This document shows positions 32,481 to 40,869 of a DNA stretch of 54,160 nucleotides, one piece after another. The notes beneath the pieces are model-generated. The model made no database searches. It was not told the origin of the DNA and saw only the letters and a list, made by a program, of their open reading frames with translations. Positions within the stretch are counted from its first letter, which is position 1. Every line of letters starts with the position of its first letter. The position numbers were made by a program, and so were the translations under genes. Location of the stretch: the NCBI GenBank assembly GCA_910577925.1, contig CAJTOI010000022.1, forward strand, positions 1 to 54,160, in the 5' to 3' direction. Source of the stretch: an uncultured Roseburia sp. Its GTDB lineage: Bacteria; Bacillota; Clostridia; Lachnospirales; Lachnospiraceae.

Positions 32481-33887
32481 CTACCGCTTTTCGCTATCCC
32501 GTTTCGCCCGCAAAGCGGCAACGTTTTTCTCTACCTGCTGTTTGTCAAGCGGATAGACAAACCACAGAATCAGCGCCACAAGGAAAAACCCGACCGCAGG
32601 AGCGATTGTCGCCGCCCCGTAGATTCCCTCCAGCACGGATTTCGTCTGCACCGCCTCGGCGGACTCATACCCGATAAATTCCAGCGCCCAGCCTCCGACA
32701 CCGCCCGCAAGCGCCTGCCCAACCTTTCTTGCAAAGGAGTACACCGCATACACCGTCCCGTCCTCCCGCTCCCCGGTCACGACTTCCTGTTCGTCGATGA
32801 CATCGGTGATATTCGCCCAGATAACCGTATTAAAAAATCCCAGCCCGAGATACCCGATCATCGAAAGCGCCAAAAACACCCACATATTTTTCAGATGCAG
32901 CAGAAACATCACCGTAAACACGACGCCCGACAGCAGCATTCCCGCCACCGCGCTCTCCTTTTTCCCGTACTTTTTTGAGAGCGGAACACTGAGCGGCGCG
33001 ATAACCGCCAGCATCTCTACGGTAGAGAGCACGGTAAAGAGGGATATGCCCGCCGCATTTCCAAAATAATCGGGGTACAGATAATTGTTCATCGTGTTGA
33101 TCAGAAGCTGACCCAGCAGCAAAAAAATCGCCGCGCCGATGATTCCGAGCAGTGCACGGCTCTTCGCGATCGCCCCGAATGTCTCGGAAAGCGTGTGCCG
33201 CTTTGCCCCCTCCTCCACCGGAACACGCTCCGTAACCAGCCGGTAGCAGATCAGATAGCAGATAATCGCCCCGACGGAAAATACCGCCGCCACAACGGTA
33301 AATGTAATTCCGCCGCGCACAATCTGATTCCCCGCCGCGTCTCTCGTGTAGATAAACAGCGGCGTCACCACGCCGATGACAAGCCCCGCCAAAGCCGCTC
33401 CGATCGAGCGGAATGTGGACAGCGCCGTCCGCTCGTTCGGATCCGCCGTAATCGCCGAAGCCATCGAGCCGTAGGGGATATTGATTGAGGTATAAAAAAT
33501 ACTTCCCCACAGCAGATATGTCACATACATATAAAAGATTTTCCAGCCCATCGGCGCCGACGCCACCGCCGTCTGATACATCAAAAAGCTTGCCAGCGCT
33601 ACCGGCCCGCACATCCGCCGTATCCAGCATCGGAACTTTCCGTCTCTTCCCGGTTTTGCCGCGTCCACAATACGGCCCATCGTGACATCGGTAAACGCAT
33701 CCACAAACCGCGCCACGAGAAACAGCGTTCCGACCATACCGCCGCTGATTCCGAGCACCTTCGTATAAAAGACCATAAGAAACGAGCTGGCAAAAATAAA
33801 TGTAAAATCATTGCCAAAGTCCCCGAACATATATCCCACTTTATCCCGCATCCCGAACGGGCGGGTTTTTTCATAATCTGCCTGCAT
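32481..33887 (-). CDS. GPH-family sugar:cation symporter (MFS)
   Basis: About 468 aa with 12 helices. It has GYMFGDFGNDFTFIF near the N-terminus, VARFVDAFTDVTMGRIVDA (the loop 2-3 signature of glycoside-pentoside-hexuronide symporters), NIPYGSMASAIT, and DVIDEQEVVTGEREDGTVYA in the second half. The frame extends upstream to 34235, but AAGGAGG before the ATG at 33887 and the canonical start QADYEKTRPFGMRDKVGY set the true start; the extension would cross the terminator of the previous gene. No glycosidase is adjacent, so the substrate is unknown. Confidence 0.9.
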   Translation of the reverse strand: MQADYEKTRPFGMRDKVGYMFGDFGNDFTFIFASSFLMVFYTKVLGISGGMVGTLFLVARFVDAFTDVTMGRIVDAAKPGRDGKFRCWIRRMCGPVALASFLMYQTAVASAPMGWKIFYMYVTYLLWGSIFYTSINIPYGSMASAITADPNERTALSTFRSIGAALAGLVIGVVTPLFIYTRDAAGNQIVRGGITFTVVAAVFSVGAIICYLICYRLVTERVPVEEGAKRHTLSETFGAIAKSRALLGIIGAAIFLLLGQLLINTMNNYLYPDYFGNAAGISLFTVLSTVEMLAVIAPLSVPLSKKYGKKESAVAGMLLSGVVFTVMFLLHLKNMWVFLALSMIGYLGLGFFNTVIWANITDVIDEQEVVTGEREDGTVYAVYSFARKVGQALAGGVGGWALEFIGYESAEAVQTKSVLEGIYGAATIAPAVGFFLVALILWFVYPLDKQQVEKNVAALRAKRDSEKR

Positions 33888-33950
33888 GAAACTCCTCCTT
33901 GATAACCGTGTCTTTCCCCTGTAATATTCCCGTTTTTTCTGCCGGCATAC

Positions 33951-33992
33951 AAAAAAAGCATGAAAACATTTCGTTCTGAAATATTTCATGCT
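33951..33992 (-). terminator. Terminator after the GGDEF gene pair
   Basis: AGCATGAAA (33958-33966) pairs with TTTCATGCT (33984-33992), extended by internal A/T pairs. On the minus strand it is followed by TTTTTTT (33951-33957). Confidence 0.82.
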
Positions 33993-34020
33993 CCTGTCGG
34001 TTTCTCTTTTATCGGGCCTC

Positions 34021-35178
34021 TTATCCGTCCTGTTCCTCCCCGTGATGCACATGCTTTTCCCGGTACATACGCTCATCCGCCAGAGCGATAATATCCGGTA
34101 TATATGTGATGCCGTTTTCTCCGTAGGCCGCCATGCCAGCCGAAATCGTGATATTCCACCGCTTCCCGTCCGCCCGGTGCAGCCCTGCAACGGCCTTCCG
34201 CAGCTGTTCAAGCGCCTCTGCGGCTTCTTTCTCACTCATTCCGTTTAAAATGATGACAAACTCGTCTCCGCCGTACCGCGCGAGAAAGCTGCGCCTGTTT
34301 CCGAACACGCGCTTCATCTGCTCTGCGAGCAGCTTGAGCGTCCGATCTCCGATCACATGCCCGTACGTGTCATTTATCGCCTTAAATCTGTCCACATCGA
34401 GAATCACAAATCTCCAGCTCTCCCGGGTAAGGTCCTGCTCCGCAAGCTCTCTGATATACTGGTCAAACCTGCGCCGGTTATTCAGCCCCGTCAAACCGTC
34501 GCGCGTCACCTGCTCCTGCTGCACATTGATATACACAATCAAAAACGCTATGGAAAGAAGCGGCCACAGCATTTCCACGCCGGGGAAAAGTACCTGATGG
34601 ATTCCCCCGAGAAGCGCAAATCCCGCAAAGCTGCCGAGTCTCCAATACGTCCTTCTCCTTTCCCGGACGGTTTCGCGCCGACAGGCCTTCACCACAAGAA
34701 CTGCCGATGACGCGACATAAAAGGCACTCACCCCCACATAAAGCAGATAAAACGGCCCCCTCACATAATGATTATCCGCATCGATATCAAAAACCAGCGG
34801 GTAAAACGGCGTTGTGCACAGTGCCGCAGAAAATACGATAAGCGGAACCGCAGGGCGCAGAACCTTTTTCCCCCGCTGTCCCACCTCGTTTTTGACAATG
34901 TCATATACATAGAGATACCAGAGAAACGCCGCAAATACAATACATTCGAAATAAATAATATTTGTCAGCCACAAAAGAAAACGCGCCGGCCGGCCTTCTC
35001 TTCCGTCGAGAAGCCATGCGGACGTGCCGGTTCCGATTACACCCATCATAAGCACCATGCCAAAGCGAAGCGCACGGTTCCGCCATGTGTAAGACAAGCT
35101 TTCCCGCGCATTCAGCCGTATGATCAGCAGTGCCAGAAACGGTATGATGTTAATTTGTATATGAACCGCTGCACTCAA
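34021..35178 (-). CDS. Membrane diguanylate cyclase, GGDEF (second of pair)
   Basis: 385 aa. About seven hydrophobic helices span the first 215 residues, with no known sensor name assignable. The C-terminal domain begins RDGLTGLNNRRRFDQYI and has DVDRFKAINDTYGHVIGD and the active-site RYGGDEF, so it should make cyclic di-GMP from GTP at the membrane. The residues where a feedback RxxD site would lie read NRRS, so product inhibition through that site is not expected. Its ATG overlaps the stop of the upstream paralogue (ATGA, 35175-35178). The two proteins share layout but their membrane parts have diverged strongly. Confidence 0.92.
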   Translation of the reverse strand: MSAAVHIQINIIPFLALLIIRLNARESLSYTWRNRALRFGMVLMMGVIGTGTSAWLLDGREGRPARFLLWLTNIIYFECIVFAAFLWYLYVYDIVKNEVGQRGKKVLRPAVPLIVFSAALCTTPFYPLVFDIDADNHYVRGPFYLLYVGVSAFYVASSAVLVVKACRRETVRERRRTYWRLGSFAGFALLGGIHQVLFPGVEMLWPLLSIAFLIVYINVQQEQVTRDGLTGLNNRRRFDQYIRELAEQDLTRESWRFVILDVDRFKAINDTYGHVIGDRTLKLLAEQMKRVFGNRRSFLARYGGDEFVIILNGMSEKEAAEALEQLRKAVAGLHRADGKRWNITISAGMAAYGENGITYIPDIIALADERMYREKHVHHGEEQDG

Positions 35179-36329
35179 CTCTTTCGTCTCCCCTTTTTCT
35201 TTGCCTGTTTTGTTTCGTACATGCGGGTGTCCGCCAGTTCGATGAGCTTTTCCACGCTTTCCGGATTCTCATTCCACAGCGCATATCCGATGCTGACCGA
35301 CAGCCGGTACGGCTTTTTCCCGCTCCTGTTAAAAAGATCCGTCTCTTCCTCTATCGCCTCGATGACCCTGCGGACCTGTGTTTCGCTTTCCCACATACCT
35401 ACGACGACAAACTCGTCCCCGCCGTACCTGGCCAGAAACGCCTTTTCTTTTCCGAGCCGGCGCCTGAGGATATCCGCAGTCTCCCACAGCGCCTCGTCCC
35501 CGATCACATGTCCGAGATTGTCGTTGATGTGTTTGAAATCGTCCATATCCATCATCAGCATCCCCCAGCCGGGCACTCCCTGCTCCGCGAGCCGGCGCAG
35601 ATAAGTATCAAACTCTCTCCGGTTATTGAGCCCGGTAAGGCTGTCGGTCGTGATCTGTCTGTCCTGCGCATTGACATAAATATATAAAACGGCAATCGCA
35701 ATCAGAGCCCCGGTCAGCTTCCAGGCCCTGAAATAGTTCTCCAGCAGAATGCTAAACAGCGGGATCAGCCCGAATGCCATCATATAAAGACATTCCTTGC
35801 GCTTTTCCCGTATCTCGTTGTACCGGTACACAAAAACCGCAATCACGATACTGATCAATATCAGTACCACGTTCTCCCCGCTGATAATCCGGTAGCACAC
35901 GACCATCAGCACCGTCTCATTGCCGTTTCCGTAATGCGCGAGCTCCTCCCACGGGGCGAGCAGCACGCCTATCACCGATGCCGCAAACACTCCGTGGGCA
36001 AACCAGCTGATATATTCGGTTCGTCTCCTGTCGCTCTCGCCGCAGAGGCGGTATGCGACATAGCAAAGCCACACTGCCGCCAGCCCCGCGCTAAGCAGCA
36101 GCCGCGCCGCAAAAAAGATCCACAAAACCGGATCCGGCGTCACGGCGCTTATCTCCGCAGCCAGATTTCCGGCAATATCCACTATCATGCTCAAAACGGT
36201 AATCAGTGTCAGCCTGTCAAAATAGGCGGACGCCTTTGATTTCTCCGTCTTTCCGTGATTATTTATAAAAATGATTAAAAGCATAACAATGGGAAAAATA
36301 TTGATACTCAGATACGCCAGTGCCTTCAT
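35175..36329 (-). CDS. Membrane diguanylate cyclase, GGDEF (first of pair)
   Basis: 384 aa with the same plan as its downstream neighbour: seven or so helices, then TDSLTGLNNRREFDTYL, MDMDDFKHINDNLGHVIGD and RYGGDEFVVV. The catalytic loop is intact. The feedback-site position reads KEKA rather than RxxD. The C-terminus is very basic (KQAKKKGRRKS). Translational coupling to the second cyclase suggests a fixed ratio or a heterodimer. No EAL or HD-GYP phosphodiesterase and no PilZ receptor gene is in the window. Confidence 0.92.
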   Translation of the reverse strand: MKALAYLSINIFPIVMLLIIFINNHGKTEKSKASAYFDRLTLITVLSMIVDIAGNLAAEISAVTPDPVLWIFFAARLLLSAGLAAVWLCYVAYRLCGESDRRRTEYISWFAHGVFAASVIGVLLAPWEELAHYGNGNETVLMVVCYRIISGENVVLILISIVIAVFVYRYNEIREKRKECLYMMAFGLIPLFSILLENYFRAWKLTGALIAIAVLYIYVNAQDRQITTDSLTGLNNRREFDTYLRRLAEQGVPGWGMLMMDMDDFKHINDNLGHVIGDEALWETADILRRRLGKEKAFLARYGGDEFVVVGMWESETQVRRVIEAIEEETDLFNRSGKKPYRLSVSIGYALWNENPESVEKLIELADTRMYETKQAKKKGRRKS

Positions 36330-36549
36330 CTATCCCGCCTTCCTTTTTCGTCTTCCCTATGGCAATTATAACATCTATCCGTTATATTGCAAACAAAAAC
36401 AGGGCACAGGCGCTTTTTTTTAACGTTTTGGGCTACCTTCAGCGGACAAGGGGACACACGGTCGGAGAAGAGCCAATTTTTGCCCCTGTTTCGCTGCTTT
36501 CCTTCCGCGTACGTCTGCGGCGATCGCTTCCACCGCCTGATTCGTCTCC

Positions 36550-38220
36550 TTAAGCATTCTCCTCCCGGACCAGCTTATTTGCCGCCGCGACCAGAGCCGC
36601 GATGGAGCTTGTGATAATGTCCTCGTCGATGCCGACGCCCCAGTACTTCTTTCCCCTGCAGATAATCTGCACATAGGCCGCCGCTTTCGCGGAGGAACCC
36701 GCAGAAATCGCATGTTCCTCGTAGGATGCGAGTTCATAGCTGATGCCGAAATACATCTTAACCGCGTTGCTGACCGCATCCAGACGCCCGTTTCCGCTTG
36801 TCTCAATCAGGCGCCGCTCCCGGTTCTGCTCAATCGTCACTTTCGCGGTGATGCCGTCCTTCTGCTCAAAATGGCACTCGGGAATCTGAAAAATATCGTG
36901 GATATTGATGTAATTCTCCTCGAGCACGCGGTAGATGGCCTCCGGAGTCAGCTCCTGGTGCATGCGGTCCGAAACGCCCTTCACAAGATACCCGACTTCC
37001 TCTTTCATGTGATCCGGCAGCGCCATCCCGAAATTCTGCTTCAGAATAAACGCCACACCGCCCTTGCCCGACTGGCTGTTGATGCGGATAACGTCCGACT
37101 CATACTCTCTTCCCACATCCTTCGGGTCAATCGGAAGATAGGGCACATCCCAGCGCGCTCCGCTCTTACCCGCTTCTCTCCACGCCATCCCCTTGGAAAT
37201 CGCATCCTGATGGGAACCGGAAAACGCGGTAAAAACCAGATCTCCCGCATACGGCGTCCGCTCGTAAACATGCATCCCGGTAAATAATTCGTATCGCTCC
37301 CGAATGCGGGCTATATTCGAAAAGTCCAGTCCCGGGTCCACACCGTGGCAGACCATATTCATCGCGAGCGTCACAATGTCGACATTTCCGGTCCGCTCGC
37401 CGTTCCCGAACAGCGTTCCCTCCACGCGGTCCGCCCCCGCGAGAAGCCCGAATTCCGCATCGCTGATCCCGCAGCCTCTGTCGTTGTGCGGATGAACGCT
37501 CAAGACCACATGCTCCCTATATTTCAGATGCTTGTGGATGTACTCAATCTGGCACGCAAACACATGCGGCATCGCAATCTGCACCGTGGTCGGTATATTG
37601 ATAATCGCCTTGCGCGCCGCATCCGGTTTCCAGACATCCAGCACCGCATTGCAGACCTCCACCGCGTAATCCACCTCGGTTCCCGGAAAGCTCTCCGGGC
37701 TGTATTCGAAGGTAAAGTTCCCCTCCGTCTCGTCCGCCAGCGTTTTCAGCAGCTTTGCCCCGTCAATCGCCAGCTGCTTTACCTCTTCTCTGCTCTTTTT
37801 AAACACCTGCTCCCGCTGTGCCACGGAAGTCGAGTTATACAGATGGATCACCGCGTGAGGCGCGCCCTTTACCGCCTCAAAGGTCTTGCGGATGATATGC
37901 TCTCTCGCCTGCGTGAGCACCTGCACCGTCACGTCGTCCGGGATCATGTTCCGCTCAATCAGCGCCCGCATAAAATTATATTCCGTGTCTGACGCCGCCG
38001 GAAATCCCACCTCAATCTCCTTAAAGCCGATCTCCACAAGCATCCTGAAAAATTCCAGCTTTTCCTCAAGCCCCATCGGCTCAATCAGCGCCTGATTTCC
38101 GTCCCGCAGGTCCACGCTGCACCAGACGGGCGGCTTTCGAATCACATCCTGCTTCACCCAGTCGTAGGTCACCTCCGGCGGCATAAAATATGATTTTCCG
38201 TATTTCGCTGCTATATCCAT
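36550..38220 (-). CDS. leuA: 2-isopropylmalate synthase
   Basis: 556 aa, first committed enzyme of leucine synthesis (2-oxoisovalerate plus acetyl-CoA). It has the catalytic-domain motifs WCSVDLRDGNQALIEPM and SVHPHNDRGCGISDAE with metal-binding His residues, and a C-terminal allosteric domain from about residue 430 (QKDGITAKVTIEQN). The length and the N-terminal extension (KYGKSYFMPPEVTYDWVKQD) mark the longer LeuA type. The start at 38220 follows GGAGG; the frame runs further upstream without a site. It stands alone, without leuBCD. No T-box or leader peptide was seen; a CTATGGTACCATAG palindrome at about 38262-38275 may be part of the promoter region. Confidence 0.95.
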   Translation of the reverse strand: MDIAAKYGKSYFMPPEVTYDWVKQDVIRKPPVWCSVDLRDGNQALIEPMGLEEKLEFFRMLVEIGFKEIEVGFPAASDTEYNFMRALIERNMIPDDVTVQVLTQAREHIIRKTFEAVKGAPHAVIHLYNSTSVAQREQVFKKSREEVKQLAIDGAKLLKTLADETEGNFTFEYSPESFPGTEVDYAVEVCNAVLDVWKPDAARKAIINIPTTVQIAMPHVFACQIEYIHKHLKYREHVVLSVHPHNDRGCGISDAEFGLLAGADRVEGTLFGNGERTGNVDIVTLAMNMVCHGVDPGLDFSNIARIRERYELFTGMHVYERTPYAGDLVFTAFSGSHQDAISKGMAWREAGKSGARWDVPYLPIDPKDVGREYESDVIRINSQSGKGGVAFILKQNFGMALPDHMKEEVGYLVKGVSDRMHQELTPEAIYRVLEENYINIHDIFQIPECHFEQKDGITAKVTIEQNRERRLIETSGNGRLDAVSNAVKMYFGISYELASYEEHAISAGSSAKAAAYVQIICRGKKYWGVGIDEDIITSSIAALVAAANKLVREENA

Positions 38221-38327
38221 TCTGTATGTCCTCCAAAATATCAAGAAAGTTGATTTATTTTTCTATGGTACCATAGACATTTCCCGTTCTGCAAGGTGCG
38301 TTTTTAATCAATTTGATTCATTTTAAT

Positions 38328-38963
38328 CTATACGCCGACTCTCTTGCAGACATCCATAAGCGGACACCGGTCACAGTGCGGGCTGGTCCGCGCCGTACAG
38401 ATTTCCCTGCCGTGGTCCACCAGACGATGGCAGAAATCGTTGCTCTCCTCGGGCGGTATGAGTTTCCACAGTGCCATCTCCACTTTCTTCGGCTCCTTGA
38501 TGCCGTCCACAAGCCCCATCCGGTTGACGAGCCGGATACAGTGTGTGTCCGTCACAATCGCCGGCTTTCCGAACACGTCCCCCATAATCAGGTTGGCGCT
38601 TTTGCGCCCCACCCCCGGCAGCGTCAGCAGGGTATCGAAGTCTTCCGGCACCCTGCCGCCGAATTCGTCGCGCAGCCGTCTCATGCAGGCGCTGATATCC
38701 CTCGCCTTGCTGTGCCCTAAGCCGCAGGGCTTTACGATGCGCTCGATATCCGCGGCGTCCGCGGCCGCAAGCGCCTCCACGTCCGGAAATTCCTCATACA
38801 GCTCCTGCACGACCACATTTACCCTCGCATCGGTACACTGCGCCGCCAAGCGCACGCTCACCAGCAGTTTCCACGCGTCGTCATAATCCAGTGTACATCC
38901 CGTTTCCGGATACATCTGCTTTAACCGTCTTATAATCTCTTCCGCCCGTTCCTTCTTTCTCAT
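38328..38963 (-). CDS. nth: Endonuclease III
   Basis: 211 aa base-excision repair glycosylase/lyase for oxidised pyrimidines. The helix-hairpin-helix LPGVGRKSANLIMG carries the catalytic Lys, and DTHCIRLVNRMGL the catalytic Asp. The C-terminal 4Fe-4S loop reads CTARTSPHCDRCPLMDVC, that is C-x7-C-x2-C-x5-C, one residue longer in the first gap than the usual C-x6-C. Otherwise it has standard length and order. Transcribed just upstream of leuA on the same strand, with a separate promoter for leuA likely. Confidence 0.94.
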   Translation of the reverse strand: MRKKERAEEIIRRLKQMYPETGCTLDYDDAWKLLVSVRLAAQCTDARVNVVVQELYEEFPDVEALAAADAADIERIVKPCGLGHSKARDISACMRRLRDEFGGRVPEDFDTLLTLPGVGRKSANLIMGDVFGKPAIVTDTHCIRLVNRMGLVDGIKEPKKVEMALWKLIPPEESNDFCHRLVDHGREICTARTSPHCDRCPLMDVCKRVGV

Positions 38964-39081
38964 ATCGTCCGGTTCCTCCGCTCTTCGCCAAAATAGTTCA
39001 CAATACCGTCCCTTCCATTATAGAAATTTTGTCCGTCTCCGACAAGTCTCTTTTCTCGACTGCCAAAATCTGCTGTTTTTC

Positions 39082-39110
39082 TTGAAAATCATTATCTCCG
39101 GTGCTAAAAT
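39082..39110 (+). promoter_or_regulatory. Predicted promoter of the SulP transporter gene
   Basis: TTGAAA (39082-39087), 17-bp spacer, TAAAAT (39105-39110). The gene starts at 39168 after AAGGAG. Confidence 0.62.
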
Positions 39111-39167
39111 ACCATTTCGGAACGACTTTATAAAATTTTCATAAATAAAATTATAAGGAGACTCTTT

Positions 39168-40814
39168 ATGAACGAACTGAGACCGAAACTGTTTGACGTC
39201 ATGAAGGGCTACACCAAAGAACAACTGATTAAGGATATCATTTCCGGTATTATTGTTGCGATTATTGCCCTTCCGCTTTCCATCGCTCTGGCGATCGCCT
39301 CCGGCGTCGGCCCCGAACAGGGACTCTACACCGCCGTTATCGCAGGCTTTTTTATTTCTTTCTTCGGCGGAAGCCGCGTGCAGATCGGCGGACCGACCGC
39401 CGCTTTTGTCGTTATCATCTACGGCATCGTAGCCGAGCACGGCGCCGACGGGCTTATCGTCGCAACGATCTTAGCCGGCATTATCCTGATTATCATGGGG
39501 GTCTGCCGCTTCGGCTCACTGATCAAATACATTCCCTACACGATCACGACCGGCTTTACCTGCGGCATCGCCGTGACGCTGTTTGCCGGCCAGATCAAGG
39601 ATTTTCTGGGACTTTCCATCGAATCCGTCCCCTCGGAATTTTTAAACAAGCTGATCTCCTACGCGGCTCATATCGACACGCTAAACCCGACAGCGGCGCT
39701 CATCGGAGCCGCAGCCGTCGTCATCATGCTCGTCTGGCCGAAAGTAACCGATAAGATCCCCGGCTCGCTTGTCGCCATTGTCATCACTACCGCAATTACA
39801 TATTTTGCACGGCTGCCGGTCAATACCATCGGGAGCGTATACGGGACGCTTTCTTCCTCCTTCCCCACTCCTGCGCTGCCGTCTGCGGACATATCGCTGA
39901 TCTCTCAGATGCTCTCGCCGGCCTTCACCATCGCAGTCCTTGCCGGAATCGAGTCTCTGCTCTCCGCCGTCGTCTCGGACGGTATGATCGGCGATACCCA
40001 CAAATCCAATGCCGAGCTGATCGGTCAGGGACTCGGAAATATCTTTTCCGGCCTTTTCGGCGGCATTCCCGCCACGGGCGCCATCGCCCGGACGGCCGCC
40101 AATGTCCGCAACGGCGGGCGCACCCCGATTGCCGGGATCGTGCACTGCGTCACGCTGACCGTCATTCTGCTCGCCCTGATGCCTCTGGCCGCCCTGATTC
40201 CGATGACGACGCTCGCGGCTGTCCTCCTGGTCGTTGCCGCGAATATGGCCGACTGGACCACCTTTTTGCGCCTCTGCAGGACGGCTCCGAAAAGCGACGT
40301 CATTGTCCTGATCACTACTTTTCTGCTCACGATCCTGTTTGACCTGGTCGTGGCCATCGAGATCGGCGTCGTACTCGCTTCCTTATTATTTATGAAGCGC
40401 ATGGCGGAAACCGCGGACGTGAAATCCTGGAAATACACCGAGCAGCCGGACGTCACTCCCGGCGAGGCGGAAAAGCTTCGGGTTCTCGACCGCAGCATCC
40501 GCGTGTTTGAAATCAGCGGTCCCCTGTTCTTCGCCGCCGCGGATCAGCTGCTGCAAATCGACAGCAAATCCTACACCCGGGTTCTCGTTATCCGCATGCG
40601 CAGCGTACCGGCCATTGACGCGAGCGCCATGAAATCCCTGCGCGAGCTCGCGGCGCGGACGAAAAAGAAAGGGATCGTGCTGCTGTTCTCCCATGTCAAC
40701 GAGCAGCCGATGTCCGTCATGAAAAAGGACGGGTTTGTCGACGAAATCGGCGCCGAATATTTCCTCCCGAATATCGTGGAGGCGCTTGACTATGCGGAGC
40801 GCCTGATCCGCTAA
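39168..40814 (+). CDS. SulP family anion transporter with STAS domain
   Basis: 548 aa. The membrane part (about 1-400) has the SulP signature near the start, ALPLSIALAIASGVGPEQGLYTAV, followed by GGSRVQIGGPTAAFVVIIYG. The C-terminal STAS domain (about 440-548) includes VLVIRMRSVPAIDASAMKSL. SulP proteins move sulfate, bicarbonate or dicarboxylates; no sulfur assimilation gene is adjacent, so bicarbonate or another anion is possible. It is monocistronic, flanked by a bidirectional terminator. Confidence 0.93.
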   Translation: MNELRPKLFDVMKGYTKEQLIKDIISGIIVAIIALPLSIALAIASGVGPEQGLYTAVIAGFFISFFGGSRVQIGGPTAAFVVIIYGIVAEHGADGLIVATILAGIILIIMGVCRFGSLIKYIPYTITTGFTCGIAVTLFAGQIKDFLGLSIESVPSEFLNKLISYAAHIDTLNPTAALIGAAAVVIMLVWPKVTDKIPGSLVAIVITTAITYFARLPVNTIGSVYGTLSSSFPTPALPSADISLISQMLSPAFTIAVLAGIESLLSAVVSDGMIGDTHKSNAELIGQGLGNIFSGLFGGIPATGAIARTAANVRNGGRTPIAGIVHCVTLTVILLALMPLAALIPMTTLAAVLLVVAANMADWTTFLRLCRTAPKSDVIVLITTFLLTILFDLVVAIEIGVVLASLLFMKRMAETADVKSWKYTEQPDVTPGEAEKLRVLDRSIRVFEISGPLFFAAADQLLQIDSKSYTRVLVIRMRSVPAIDASAMKSLRELAARTKKKGIVLLFSHVNEQPMSVMKKDGFVDEIGAEYFLPNIVEALDYAERLIR

Positions 40815-40827
40815 ACCGCCTGGCAGC

Positions 40828-40869
40828 AAAAAAGGAGCCGTGCCGCAAAATGCGTACAGCTCCTTTTTT
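40828..40869. terminator. Bidirectional terminator between SulP and flotillin genes
   Basis: AAAAAAGGAGC (40828-40838) and GCTCCTTTTTT (40859-40869) pair perfectly, with a 20-nt interior containing further pairing. A-run and T-run serve both converging genes. Confidence 0.88.

Noticed and set aside
33888..34235. Long N-terminal extension of the GPH symporter frame
   Set aside because: It would cross the GGDEF terminator and overlap the preceding gene. AAGGAGG and the family start place the first codon at 33887.
38221..38327. T-box or leucine leader peptide before leuA
   Set aside because: No T-box core sequence, specifier loop, leucine-rich short frame or terminator is visible in about 107 bp. 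Only a short palindrome is present.
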